A stretch of DNA of 64,000 bases, taken from positions 91,082,942-91,146,941 of the forward strand of contig JAYESD010000004.1 in the NCBI GenBank assembly GCA_036927565.1. Reading direction: 5' to 3'. This document shows, in pieces, positions 47,219-57,178 of the stretch (within the stretch, counting starts at the first letter, position 1; each line of letters begins with the position of its first letter). The stretch is from Tuctoria greenei (taxonomy: Eukaryota; Streptophyta; Magnoliopsida; Poales; Poaceae). Under the pieces are notes generated by a model, which was not told the DNA's origin, did not search any database, and saw only the letters and a program-made list of their open reading frames with translations. The translations under genes and the position numbers were made by a program.

Positions 47219-48298
47219 TGTTGAAGTGTTATTGTGAAACTTCCCATGGATCTGCTATGTCAGTAGCCCACAAAGGTTTTTGATCGGCAAGGCTTAGTCC
47301 TCTACCGAGGGATTGCACATATGAGATTGTGAGACTATGGTTTTTACATGGTTCGGGCCGCAAGAGCGTAATAACCTACTCCACGGTGAGGTTGTATTGC
47401 TGGTGTGTGGCATGTGAATGCATAGATTGGGCATCCTTTGTAACGGTTGCGGTCTGTTCATGTTATAGACAAGGCCTTATGCCTTACAAGTGGGGTTCAT
47501 GGCTTGACAGGTGGCCCCGAGATGATCTTATCCTAAATATCAATGGCTTCTCGCATAAGCCTCCTCTAACCGTGGCATGAAGACTCGTCGTCTTGCCGCC
47601 TCAGTTGCCAGTGGCCCATGCGTAGTGGTTGATGATGGCAGGGAATGTCCCGTCCAACTATCTCTATTGCCATAAGCTACCCACTTGGCGTAGTGGGGTA
47701 GGCCTGCGCCACCTTAACTATGATGCAATTGGGTGCAATGGTACCTGACAGTAGGCGTTTGCCGCGTTGTGTGCCTGGGGAAGATGCGAGTCTTCAACGC
47801 TTGATTTAGACAAGGCGCACCACCCTCTTAACTCCCATAACCCACGATCTAGGGCAAGTTGCAGGGTATGTGGCGGCTCGGAATGTAGCCTAGGTGGGGG
47901 AGGCCTGTCCCGATCCGTGGACTACGTGGCAACCACGAAGCCCATTCCTGAGTAGAGCAGGAGATCTAGGGCCGCAGGACATGTGACAGAGCCGGAGCCT
48001 GCCTCTACGGGTGGTGGCTTGTCTGGTGCCTCAAACCACGTGGCATCAACGGAGCCCTCTCCCATGGGGGAACAGGATCCCGCCCTGCTGGACACGTGGC
48101 CGCTTCGAAGCTCGACTCCGAGGGGGAGCTGGACTCTTCCTTGGGGTCCATGTGGATACTCTGGACTCCGTATCTAAGGTAGAGGGGTCTGGGCCTTCTG
48201 TATATGTGGTGCGCTCGGACCCTGCCTTGGAAGGAAGGCAGGGCTCATAGGCGGCTTTAGCCTGTGCACGAGGGAACCTGGTATGTCAGGTACCGACA
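47219..48298 (-). mobile_element. 5' LTR of gypsy G2
   Basis: It runs from TGTTGAAGTGTTATTGTGAA to TCAGGTACCGACA, a direct repeat of 37629-38700 along its whole 1.08 kb. The right flank ACATG continues W's LTR. The TATA word near 47463 has decayed (TGTTATAGACA) compared with CTATAAAAGG in the partner LTR. Confidence 0.85.
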
Positions 48299-48712
48299 AC
48301 ATGGTTTTAGTCATACACAACTTCCGAGTTCATATCTAAGTGCAATGATATACCATCTCAAATGAAGAAGTGCAATGCATGCATATTCTCTTGATCTTTT
48401 ATCAATTTTTCATTTGAACATAAATTCTCAACATGTGGATAGTTAATTTATTAATTTTTCATTATTAAAAGCACTTGTGAGCACGCAACAAGCTTAAAAT
48501 AGCAAGAAAGTCCAATTATGACCAGATTTAGTGTAAGCAATTTTCCAATTACTAGTCATGGCAAAAAATTACAAAATGTATAACATAAGTAATGTAGTAA
48601 GAACTTTCAGCATGTAAAATGAATCACAAAGTCATATATGTATGAGATACTATGCTCATATTATTTTAAATTCAGATTCACATATAGACTTCCCAAATTT
48701 CAAAACTCCCCT
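48299..48712 (-). mobile_element. 3' LTR of copia element W, second part
   Basis: It resumes the family LTR at ACATGGTTTTAGTCATAC exactly where it broke off at 37628, and ends AGACTTCCCAAATTTCA at the polypurine tract of W (AAACTCCCCTTCAATTT on the plus strand, about 48713-48729). Confidence 0.85.
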
Positions 48713-50783
48713 TCAATTTAAGCCATGAGGATGCATGACACTTATTTCACTATGAATGAAACAAAACGAGTGAAATATAAATGTTTTGTGAAAGTATCAG
48801 CCAATTGTTGTTCGGCATCGACATGGTGAAACACAATGTTTCCTTTTTCAACATTATCATGGAGAAAGTTATACCTAATGTCAATGTGCTTTGTTGTTCT
48901 GCAATGTTTTGCACGGGGTTTTTAGCAATACAAATGGCACTAGTGTTACCACAAAATAGCGGAAGACTATCTAAATAAACCCCATAGTCCTTAAGTGTTT
49001 GAATAATCAAACGAATTTGTGAGCAAGCGCTAGTAGCAGCTACATATTCAGATTCGGCTATGGATTTTGCAACTGAACTTTGTTTTTTAGAGGACCAAGC
49101 ATCAAGTGAATTACCAAGAAAATGATAAGCACCTGAAGTACTTTTCCTATCATTCCTACAACCCCCAAAATTAGCATCCAAAAAAGCTTTCAAAGTAACG
49201 GTTGAGGAAGAAGGAATAAAAATGTCAAATTCTTAAGTTCCATGTAAGTACCTGAGAATTATTTTGACGGCTTGACGATGTGAAGCATGCGGGGAAGCTT
49301 GAAACCGTGCACAAAGACATATGCTGAATTGTATGTCCGGTCTTGATTCCGCGAGGTACAAGAGTGATCCAATCATACTTCAATATTCTTTTTGATCAAC
49401 CGGGTCACCATCTTCATCAAGTTCAAGTGTTGTTGTTCTTCCCATTGGTGTCCCAAGAGGCTTGCTTTTGTCCATGTTGAAGCACTTAAGAAAGTCTCTT
49501 GTATACTTTGTTTGATGCAAAAAGTACCCTCCTTGGCTTGCTTGATTTGCAGCCCCAAAAAGTACGTGAGTTCTCCCATCATACTCTTCTCAAATTATGA
49601 ACTCATCATAGCTGAAAACTTGGACACAAGATCATGAGAAGCACAACAAAGATAATATCATCCACATACACATGAATGAATAATGAGTCATTGCCATGCT
49701 TAAGCACAAAAAGAGTTTTATCAACCTTGCCCATGGTAAACCCCTTTTCAAGTAAGAATATTTTTAACCTATCATACCATGCTCTAGGTGCTTGTTTGAG
49801 ACTGTACAAGCCTTTGGACAGTTTGTAAACATGACTAGGATAGTCTGCATTTTCAAAACCCCATGGTTGCTTGACATAAATCTCCTCATCTATATAGCCG
49901 TGAAGAAAAGCACTGTTAACATCCATTTGATATAGCTTAAAACCTTTTGATGCAGCAAAAGCTAACAAGATTCATATGGCTTCTAATCTAGCAATAGGAG
50001 CAAAGGTTTGATCAAAATATAGACGTTCAACTTGAGTAAAACCTTGTGCAACCAACCTAGACTTATTCCTAACCATAACCCCATCCTCACTTTTTTATTT
50101 TTAAGCACCCACTCAGTTCCAATTAGAGTGTGACCTTGAGGTGGAGGCACAAGTTTCCAAACATTATTTCTTTCAAAATTTTCTAACTCTTCTTGCATGG
50201 CAATAATCCAAGATTCATTAGAGAGTGCGTGTGATATATATTTGGGTTCGAAAGAAGCAACAAAAGCAGAATGAGCATGAGAGTATGGATCGAAAAACCT
50301 AGACCGTGTGACTCGTTCGTGCAAGCTTCCAATGATTTGTTGTGGAGGATGACTTTTGAGAACGCGGAGGGTAGTAGACACTTCACAAGCTCCATCTTCT
50401 TTATGTTCATCACAGATTGAAGAACTTGTGATTTGAGGATGATCTGTACCAGTTGCAGTAGTTGTTGGTGCTGGTAGTGGTGCAAAAGCACCAGCGTGAT
50501 CAACGTCATTTGCTTCTGAATTTTCGGACAGCGGCACCACTTCTTCGTCTTCTTCGGTGAAAATACTCTCCCCCTGCGGATATGGATCTAGACCAGCAAT
50601 ATTAGAGCTAGTACCTGGGCTAGCTTCATCAAAAGAAACCTCACAAGTCTCCACAATTTTGTTAGTGTTAAGTAAAAGCACAAGGTAGCCTCTAGTATGA
50701 GATGGATAACCAAGAAACGCCATCAACATATCTAGGTTCAAATTTATCAAGATTACCATGTCTCTTAACAAAGCATTTACAAC
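48713..50783 (-). pseudogene. Copia pol (RT-RNase H and linker), element W, degenerate
   Basis: Minus-strand frames read, from high to low coordinates, the linker after integrase (FLGYPSHTRGYLVLLLNTNK), NESWIIAMQEELENFERNN, RT (49968-49606, with YQMDVNSAFLHGYIDEEIYV and VYVDDIIF, then a frameshift; 49582-49373) and RNase H (49193-48750, with DRKSTSGAYHFLGNSL and AESEYVAA). Y has the same parts intact. In RNase H the motif FCDN reads FCGN, which removes a catalytic Asp. Integrase and gag are gone; at 50783 the sequence jumps to gag of another copia family. Confidence 0.8.
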
Positions 50784-51210
50784 CAAAGAGAAGGCTTTCC
50801 CATGGGATTAATTAGATGGATAACCAAGAAACACGGTATCAAGAGATTAGATGCATTTTCATATTGTATTTCCACATGGTGTAGTCGTTTCTGTCGAATT
50901 GAGGCTTTCCCATGAATATAGAAAGATAATGATTATTTGTATTAAGACGATTGTAGTCGTAAGGATATTTGGAGTAGTCTTGACGACCACTCCTCGTATT
51001 TTCATCTTCTTTTCCCTTTTGGCTCAGAAGTTTCTTCCTTAGAAGTGCCTTGAGTTGACGCACTTCTTCATCATCATGTGGATTTTCCCTTAGTACATCA
51101 AAGGCTTTTGTATCTTGCTTTTCTTCGGTGTAGAGCACCTTCAAGATCTCGTTGTTCTTCTCAGAGGCCATTGATCTCTCCGAGCGGTGAGTCTCATCGA
51201 TGGAGAACCT
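50784..51210 (-). pseudogene. Copia gag N-terminal fragment (element C2)
   Basis: On the minus strand, MASEKNNEILKVLYTEEKQD near 51170, then DDEEVRQLKALLRKKLLSQK, and finally GKPQFDRNDYTMWKYNMKMH, which is the start of the copia gag core (F-x-G-x-D-Y-x-x-W-K). It lies between the primer site of C2 and the breakpoint at about 50784, so about 110 codons survive. It is not the X/Y/W/Z family, whose gag opens MEKYSA. Confidence 0.7.
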
Positions 51211-51222
51211 GCTCTGATACAA
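51211..51222 (-). other. Primer-binding site of copia C2
   Basis: The minus strand reads TTGTATCAGAGC, the initiator-tRNA-Met type site TTGGTATCAGAGC minus one G, five bases from the LTR end. Confidence 0.75.
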
Positions 51223-51227
51223 TTTAA

Positions 51228-52760
51228 TGTAGCCTATAGGGGTGTGAATAGGATTTGAAAATTTCCTGCACACTTAGTCAAATGGTCAAATTCTTGATAG
51301 ACCAGACTTGTCCGGTTGGGGGTGTAGACTAGTCCGGTGTGCAGAATATGTGTCGAGTTGATTAATTGTTGATTCAGGAATTAAACTTTATAGCAGCGGA
51401 AATGTGAACAACTAATGAGATCACTTGGATTGTCAAACAATATTGTGAAGTTACACGTGAAAAGCAATTTACTATTCAAGTTATAATATTGATCAAATAT
51501 GTGCCCTAATCAATGAAGATGCAAAAAACAAAGAAGCACACAAACACTGATTTTTACCGAGGTTTGATCTCACCAAAGAGATCTACTCCTTGTTGAGGAA
51601 GCCCACACAGAGCCGGGTCTCTTCAAAACCTTTCCCTCGTCATGTCACCACAAAAGTCCGACTTGATTCCACTATCACTGGTAATCACCAAGTTTATGGG
51701 GCAACCTCACACATTGAGGGCTCCCACAAGAATTACAACGAAAAGATGATCAAATACACTCAAAAAGATTACAATGAAAAGCAAGAGTGTGAATAGATCA
51801 AACCCCAAGAGCTCAACGATGTTTAGAGAACGATCTCCCAACCCCAAATCTGAATACTCAATTAATTTTCACCTTTGAGGGATTTAGATGCGTGGGGGAT
51901 GTGTTTTGTGCTCTTGGGACAGGTGGCAGCGCTAGGGTTTCTGAGTTTGATAGCAGGAGTCAAAAGTTTTGATTGTGAGGCTGTGGATTTCCTATTTATA
52001 GGGTTTCCAAAGAAGTTACCATTTGGGATCCTGACAACCGGACTAGTCTGTACTGGGTATCAGACTTGTCCGGTGTGCTGTGTAAAAGTGGGCATGAAAT
52101 GTGCAGCACACTAGAAACCCTAATTGTGTGAGGTATACTGGACTTGTCTGGTAAGAGTCCAGACTTGTCCTGTGCCAAGTGAAATTGAACTCCAGAGAGT
52201 TGAACAGACTAGTCTAATCCAAGAACGAACTTGTCTGGTGCTATGTGTGATTGAACATCAAAGAGTTCAATGGACTACTCTGGTCGTATGGACGAACTTG
52301 TGTAGAGTGTCGTGAAAATGGTTTACAAAGACTTGAACGGACTAGTCTGGTCCAAGATCGGACTAGTCCGGTGCACTGTAAAAGTGGTTCCATAAAGTTT
52401 ATCGGACTAGTCCGGTAAGTGATCGGACTAGTCCTGCGCACAGTGTATTTGGACAACAGAGAGTTGAATGGAGTATTCCGGTCCATGAACGGACTATTTT
52501 GGTGCTCAATGAATTTTTAGGTGTTTTTAAGCCCTTACCACTACGCAAAGACTTGGGCTCTTGGGATGTGTCTCTCACACACATCCCCTACATTTAAATC
52601 TAATTTGCGCTTTAGTTTCAGTTGGGATTTTCTCTTTTGTACACCACTTCATTTTTCACCTTTTTGAGTGCACCAAACTATCCCATTTAGCTTAACCTGC
52701 AGTCATCTCAACAAGTTCATTAGATGTCATTTGTTTGTCATCAATCGTCCAAAACCCACA
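51228..52760 (-). mobile_element. 5' LTR of copia C2
   Basis: Second copy of the LTR at 15853-17361, starting TGTAGCCTATAGGGG and ending CCAAAACCCACA. The TATA box on the minus strand (CTATAAATAGG) lies near 51991-52003. The CGGACTAGTCCG-like array spans about 52020-52500. It is next to its own primer site and gag, so it is a 5' LTR. Its right flank cuts C3 integrase at CGATAACC. Confidence 0.85.
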
Positions 52761-53250
52761 CGATAACCGAGCAAGAACCCTTCATCAGATTTTGAAGCGA
52801 ACTTCAATGTCCTTGGTTTCCTGTTCAGAATAAAACATTTTCAACCAAATACTTTAAATATGAAACATTTAGTTTGTTACCGGTGAGAATCTCGTATGAC
52901 ATTTTCTTCAAGAGTCAGTGAAGATACAACCAGTTTGTGACATGACAAGAGGTGTTCATCGCTTCAGCCCAAACCGATCTGATGTCTTGTATTCATCCAG
53001 CATTGTTCTCACCATCTCAATTAGTGTTAGGTTTTTCCTTTTGGCCACCCCATTTTGTTGAGGGAGTAGGGTGCTGAAGATTCGTGCTTTATTCCTTCTT
53101 CATCGAGGTACTCCTCAACTCGTGTATTCTTGAATTCTGTCCCGTTGTCACTTATGATGTTCTTAACAGTTGAGGACAATTCGTTCTGAGCTCTTTTCAG
53201 GAATTTCTTGAGTATTCTCCGAGTTTCTAATTTATCATACAAGTAAATAC
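52761..53250 (-). pseudogene. Copia integrase fragment (element C3)
   Basis: On the minus strand, YLYDKLETRRILKKFLKRAQ and ISDNGTEFKNTRVEEYLDEE (second catalytic Asp, canonical S-D-N-G) are followed by EGIKHESSAPYS. After a frameshift come the Glu-containing K-N-L-T-L-I-E-M segment, a YKTSDRF motif, and at the left edge SKSDEGFLLGYR from the C-terminal integrase domain. It belongs to a SIRE-like copia group different from X/Y/W/Z, whose sequence reads SDNR. Y's LTR interrupts it at 53251 and C2's at 52760, so both inserted into or recombined with C3. Confidence 0.75.
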
Positions 53251-53992
53251 TGTGGGATCGAAGAGCATGTGAAAAGCTACCAGAGGGGGGGGGGGTGAAT
53301 GGTAGATTTAAAAATCTTATGCAGTGGAAACAATTAAACCCCAACCCCTTCGGAAGAAAAATGATCTGTTAAAGAAATCGTGTGTGAGACTAATCTAAAC
53401 ATGTTTCACCGTAACAAAAGTGATAGATATCAGAGATAATCAAGTCACAAAGACAACACAACAAGAATCACTCAAATCCGTCGAGAAAAACTCAAGTTAT
53501 GACCGAAAGATCAAACAAAGGTCAACCTGCCTTATTCTAACCAACAAAGCCAAGCCTATGTCATTTGACAATCAGAAGCTTAAGGACATGGTTTTAGTCA
53601 TACACAACTTCTTCCAAGTTCATATCTAAGTGCAATGATAAGCCATCTCAAAAAAAGAAGTGCGATGCATGCATATTCTCTTGATCTTTTCTCAATTTAT
53701 ATTTGTTCATAAAAACTCAACATGTGAGTTGATTACTTGATTAATTCTTAATGATCAAAAGCACTTGTGAACATGTAACAAGTTCAAAACAACAAGAAAG
53801 TTCGACCATGACCAGTTTTATTGTAAGTAATTATTCCAATTATTAGGCATGGCAAAAACTACAAAATGTATAACACGAGTAATGTAGTAAGAACTTTCAG
53901 TATGTAAAAGGAATCATAAAGTCATATATGTACGAAATACTATGTTCATATTATTTTAATTTCAGATTCACACATAGACTTCCCAAGTTTCA
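53251..53992 (-). mobile_element. 3' LTR of copia Y, internally deleted
   Basis: It aligns with the 2.67 kb LTR at 60748-63416 from its start to GTCAACCTGCC (53531), then jumps to TTATTCTAACCAAC, the equivalent of 62955, and runs to the end ...CCCAAGTTTCA. About 1.9 kb is missing, including the TATA box and the degenerate repeats. Two or three bases (CC) are shared at the joint, as in microhomology-mediated deletion. Confidence 0.85.
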
Positions 53993-54008
53993 AAACTCCC
54001 CTTCAATT
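53993..54008 (-). other. Polypurine tract of copia Y
   Basis: The minus strand reads TTGAAGGGGAGTTTT directly before the 3' LTR start TGAAACTTGGG. It overlaps the end of the RNase H ORF by a few bases. X has the same tract at 63417-63432. Confidence 0.75.
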
Positions 54009-55622
54009 TAAGCCATGAGGATGCATAACCCCTATTTCACTACGAATGTAACAAAAATGAGTGAAATCCAAAGGTTTTGTAAAAATGTCAGCCAATTGTT
54101 GTTCGGTATCTACATGGTGAAGCACAATGTTTCCTTTTTCAACATTATCCTGGAGAAAGTGATACCTAATGTCAATATTCTTATTTCTAGAATGTTGCAC
54201 GGGGTTTTTAGCAATGCAAATGGCACTAGTGTTATCACAGAACAGTGAAACACTATCTAGATCAACCCCATAGTCCTTAAGAGTTTGAACAATCCAAAGA
54301 ATTTGTGAGCAAGCACTAGCAGCAGCTACATATTCAGATTCGGTTGTGGATTGTGCAACTGAATTTTGTTTTTTAGAGGACCAAGCAACAAGAGAATTAC
54401 CAAGAAAATGACAAGCACCGGAAGTACTTTTCCTATCAATCCTACAACCTCCAAAACCAGCATCTGAAAAAGCTTTCAAAGTAACGGTTGAGGAAGAAGG
54501 AAGAAAAATTCCAAATTCTTGAGTTCCATGTAAGTACATGAGAATCCTTTTGACGGCTTGATGATGTGAAGCATGTGGGGAGGCTTGAAACCGTGCACAA
54601 AGACATACGCTGAATTGTATGTCTGGTCTTGATGCTGTGAGGTACAAAAGTGATCCGATCATGCTTCTATATTCTTTTTGATCCACGGGTTCACCATCTT
54701 CATCAAGTCCAAGTGTTGTTGCTGTTCCCATTGGTGTCCGAAGAGGCTTGCTTTTGTCCATGTTGAAGCGCATTAGGAGATCTTTTGTATACTTCGTTTG
54801 ATGCACAAAGGTACCCTCTTTTGTTTGCTTGATTTGCAGCCCCAAAAAGTAAGTGAGTTCACCCATCATACTCATTTCAAATTCAGAACTCATCATTGCT
54901 GAAAACTTGTCCACAAGATCATGAGAAGCACAACCAAAGATAATATCATCCACATACACTTGAACGAATAATGAGTCATTGCCATGCTTAAGCACAAAAA
55001 GAGTTTTATCAACCTTTCCCATGGTAAACCCTTTTTCAAGTAAGAATGTTTTTAACCTATCATACAATGCTCTAGGGGCTTGTTTGAGACCGTACAAAGC
55101 TTTGGATAGTTTGTAAACATGATTAGGAAAATATGGATTTTCAAAACCCGATGGTTGTTTCACATAAACCTCTTCATCTGTGTAGCCATTAAGAAAAGCC
55201 CTTTTAACATCCATTTGATATAGCTTAAAACCAATAGATGCAGCAAAAGCTAACAAAATTCTTATGGCTTCTAATCTAGCAACAGGAGCAAAAGTTTCAT
55301 CAAAATCTAGACCTTCAACTTGAGTGAAACCTTGAGCAACCAACCTAGCCTTATTCCTAACCACAACCCCATCCTCACTTTGTTTATTTTTAAATACCCA
55401 ATTAGTTCGAATTAAAGTGTGAACTTGAGGTGAAGGTACAAGTTTCCAAACATTATTTCTTTCAAAATTTTCTAACTCTTCTTGCATGGCAATAATCCAA
55501 GATTCATTAGTGAGTGCGTGTGATATATCTTTGGGTTCAAAAAGAAGCAACGAAAGCAAAATGAGCATAAGAGTTTGGATCACAAAACCTGGACCGTGTG
55601 ACTTGTTCGTGCAAGCTTCCAA
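54003..55622 (-). CDS. Copia reverse transcriptase-RNase H (element Y)
   Basis: This copies element RNA into cDNA inside the particle. In the 539-codon open frame, residues 1-27 are an out-of-frame lead-in caused by an extra A near 55543; the pol frame is entered at about residue 28. RT spans about residues 72-315: KARLVAQGFTQ (91-101), YQMDVK with catalytic Asp138, SKALYGLKQAPRALYDRL, and YVDD at 223-226. RNase H spans 384-490 with Asp387, Glu428 and Asp463; KNIDIRYHF has Asn where KHIDIRYHF is usual. The usual copia end follows (EQQLADIFTKPL). It is the only long uninterrupted pol ORF in the window. In the element it is part of a gag-pol polyprotein, so this start is not a real initiation site. 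Confidence 0.9.
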   Translation of the reverse strand: MEACTNKSHGPGFVIQTLMLILLSLLLFEPKDISHALTNESWIIAMQEELENFERNNVWKLVPSPQVHTLIRTNWVFKNKQSEDGVVVRNKARLVAQGFTQVEGLDFDETFAPVARLEAIRILLAFAASIGFKLYQMDVKRAFLNGYTDEEVYVKQPSGFENPYFPNHVYKLSKALYGLKQAPRALYDRLKTFLLEKGFTMGKVDKTLFVLKHGNDSLFVQVYVDDIIFGCASHDLVDKFSAMMSSEFEMSMMGELTYFLGLQIKQTKEGTFVHQTKYTKDLLMRFNMDKSKPLRTPMGTATTLGLDEDGEPVDQKEYRSMIGSLLYLTASRPDIQFSVCLCARFQASPHASHHQAVKRILMYLHGTQEFGIFLPSSSTVTLKAFSDAGFGGCRIDRKSTSGACHFLGNSLVAWSSKKQNSVAQSTTESEYVAAASACSQILWIVQTLKDYGVDLDSVSLFCDNTSAICIAKNPVQHSRNKNIDIRYHFLQDNVEKGNIVLHHVDTEQQLADIFTKPLDFTHFCYIRSEIGVMHPHGLN

Positions 55623-56665
55623 TCATCTGTTGTGGGGATGATCTTTGTAAAACCGTAGGGGAACATATGTCTCACAAGCTTCTTCTTCTTCATGTTCATC
55701 ACAAATCGATGAGCTTGTGACTTGAGGATGATTTGAATCAGCATTGATGGTTGTCGGTGCTGGTTGAGAATTAACATCCGGAGCTGAACCAAAGTCTTTA
55801 GCTGCTGAATTTTTGGGCAGCAGCTCCAATTCTTCCTCATCTTCAACGAAAATGCTCCCCCCCTGCGGATATGGATCTGGACCTGCAATGTTTGAGCTAG
55901 TACCTGGGCTAGATTCATCAAAAGACACTTCACAAGTATCCACAATTTTGTTAGTGTCAAGTAAAAGCACACGGTAGCCTCTAGTATGAGATGGATAACC
56001 AAGAAACATGCCATCAATGGATCTAGGTTCAAATTTATCAAGATTACCATGTTTCTTAACAAAGCATTTGCAACCAAAGACCGGAAAGTGTGTAACACTA
56101 GGCCTATGTCCAAATTCGAGCTCATATGGTGTTTTACCTAGCTTAGCACGCAAGAAAACACAATTTGAGACATAACAAGCGGTTGCTAACGCATCAGCTC
56201 AAAATTTCTTAGGAGTTTGATATTCATCAAGCATAGTCCTAGCCATCTTAACTAAGGTTCTGTTCTTTCTTTCTACAACACCGTTTTGTTGAGGTACATA
56301 TGGTGAAGAAAATTGATGATCTATTCCATTTTCAGCACAAAAGTGATCAAAAGATTGATTTTAAATTTAGTTCTGTTATCACTTCTAATTGCCTTTAACG
56401 ATCTTGGGTGATCAATTGATAATCTAAGAAATAAAGTCCTAAAGTGACTAAAAACTTCATTCTTAGACGCCATAAAGTAAATCCAAGAGTATCTAGAATA
56501 ATCATCAACAATAACAAGAACATACCATTTACCTCCGAAGGATTGAACACGTGAAGGTCCTATGGTGTCATGGTGCAAAAGTTGACATGGTTCAGTTGTG
56601 ATGATCATTGTGAGAGGAGTATGTGAACCCGCAACCATCTTAGCATGTCTACAAGAAGAGCACAC
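55623..56665 (-). pseudogene. Copia integrase (element Y), frameshifted
   Basis: Part 1 (56665-56321) has CSSCRHAKM (the Cys pair of the HHCC finger), HHDTIGPSRVQSFGGKWYVL with the first catalytic Asp, DDYSRYSWIYFMASKNEVFS, and IRSDNRTKF with the second Asp. A frameshift near 56360 breaks it. The Glu motif NGVVERKN can be read near 56270 in another frame. Part 2 (56153-55623) has LGKTPYELEFGHRPSVTHFP, FVKKHGNLDKFEPRSIDGMF, LGYPSHTRGYRVLLLDTNK and an acidic linker. Integrase would join cDNA to host DNA. The Arg after S-D-N is also present in Z (35390 region). Confidence 0.8.
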
Positions 56666-56668
56666 AAT

Positions 56669-57178
56669 TTATTTGTCCCCTTTAAGCTTAGGCAGCCCAC
56701 GTATGCGATCAAGAGCACTAACACGCGTTAGGTGATCAAAGCCTACGTGACCAAGTCTACGATGCCAAAAATATAGGTCATTTGAATCATTAGCAACTAG
56801 ACACCTATGCTTAGAGGAAGACGTATCAAAATCAGCTTTAAAAACTCTTCCAAACCGAGACATGTTAAAAATAAGCTCAATATTTGAACCTACAACTTTG
56901 CAGCAGTTTGTATTGAAAATAATATCCAGATTTTCATCTAGCAATTGTGAAACAGAAAGCAAGTTGTATTTCAAATTTTTGACAAGTGCTACATCCTTCA
57001 AAGTGTAGTGATCATTTACTCTAACCGAACCCTTAGCAATTATAGGAGTTGAAGAATTATCGGCAAAAGTAACATTCTCTACACATGACACAAAAGAGAG
57101 GAAGGAGAACCAATCTTTGTTACCGGTCATGTGGCGTGAGCAACCTGAATCCACAATCCAAATGTTCTCCTTCCTCAA
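56669..57178 (-). pseudogene. Copia protease and GAG-pre-integrase (element Y)
   Basis: A 170-codon open stretch. The start has WIVDSGCSRHMTGNKDWF with catalytic D-S-G at about residues 10-12; the middle has LVKNLKYNLLSVSQLLDENL; the end has FWHRRLGHVGFDHLTRVSAL, the His pair of the integrase zinc finger. It ends at TAA (56671-56669), between the His and Cys pairs. Z has the same TAA in the same 20-base context (35090-35092). Another in-frame stop, TAG at 57190-57188, precedes it at the gag boundary and is also shared with Z. Confidence 0.85.

Larger units (their letters stand above)
37629..48298 (-). mobile_element. Non-autonomous Tat gypsy element G2 (complete LTR to LTR)
   Basis: A 10.67 kb element with 5' LTR 47219-48298, primer site 47198-47218, gag and protease remnants (46800-44835), spacer with a MITE, 70-bp tandem repeats (43480-42436), an antisense ORF (39210-41970, plus strand), a polypurine tract and 3' LTR 38700-37629. 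No RT, RNase H or integrase motif is visible between protease and repeats (44834-43481), although that is where pol should be, so it would have depended on an autonomous partner. It split W's LTR; the flanks ACACA and ACATG are an imperfect 5-bp target duplication. Confidence 0.8.

Noticed and set aside
54003..55622. Taking the 539-codon ORF start as a real N-terminus.
   Set aside because: The first 27 residues are out-of-frame translation of the linker, seen by comparing with W (50290-50230); an extra A near 55543 shifts the frame. Copia RT is made as part of a polyprotein.
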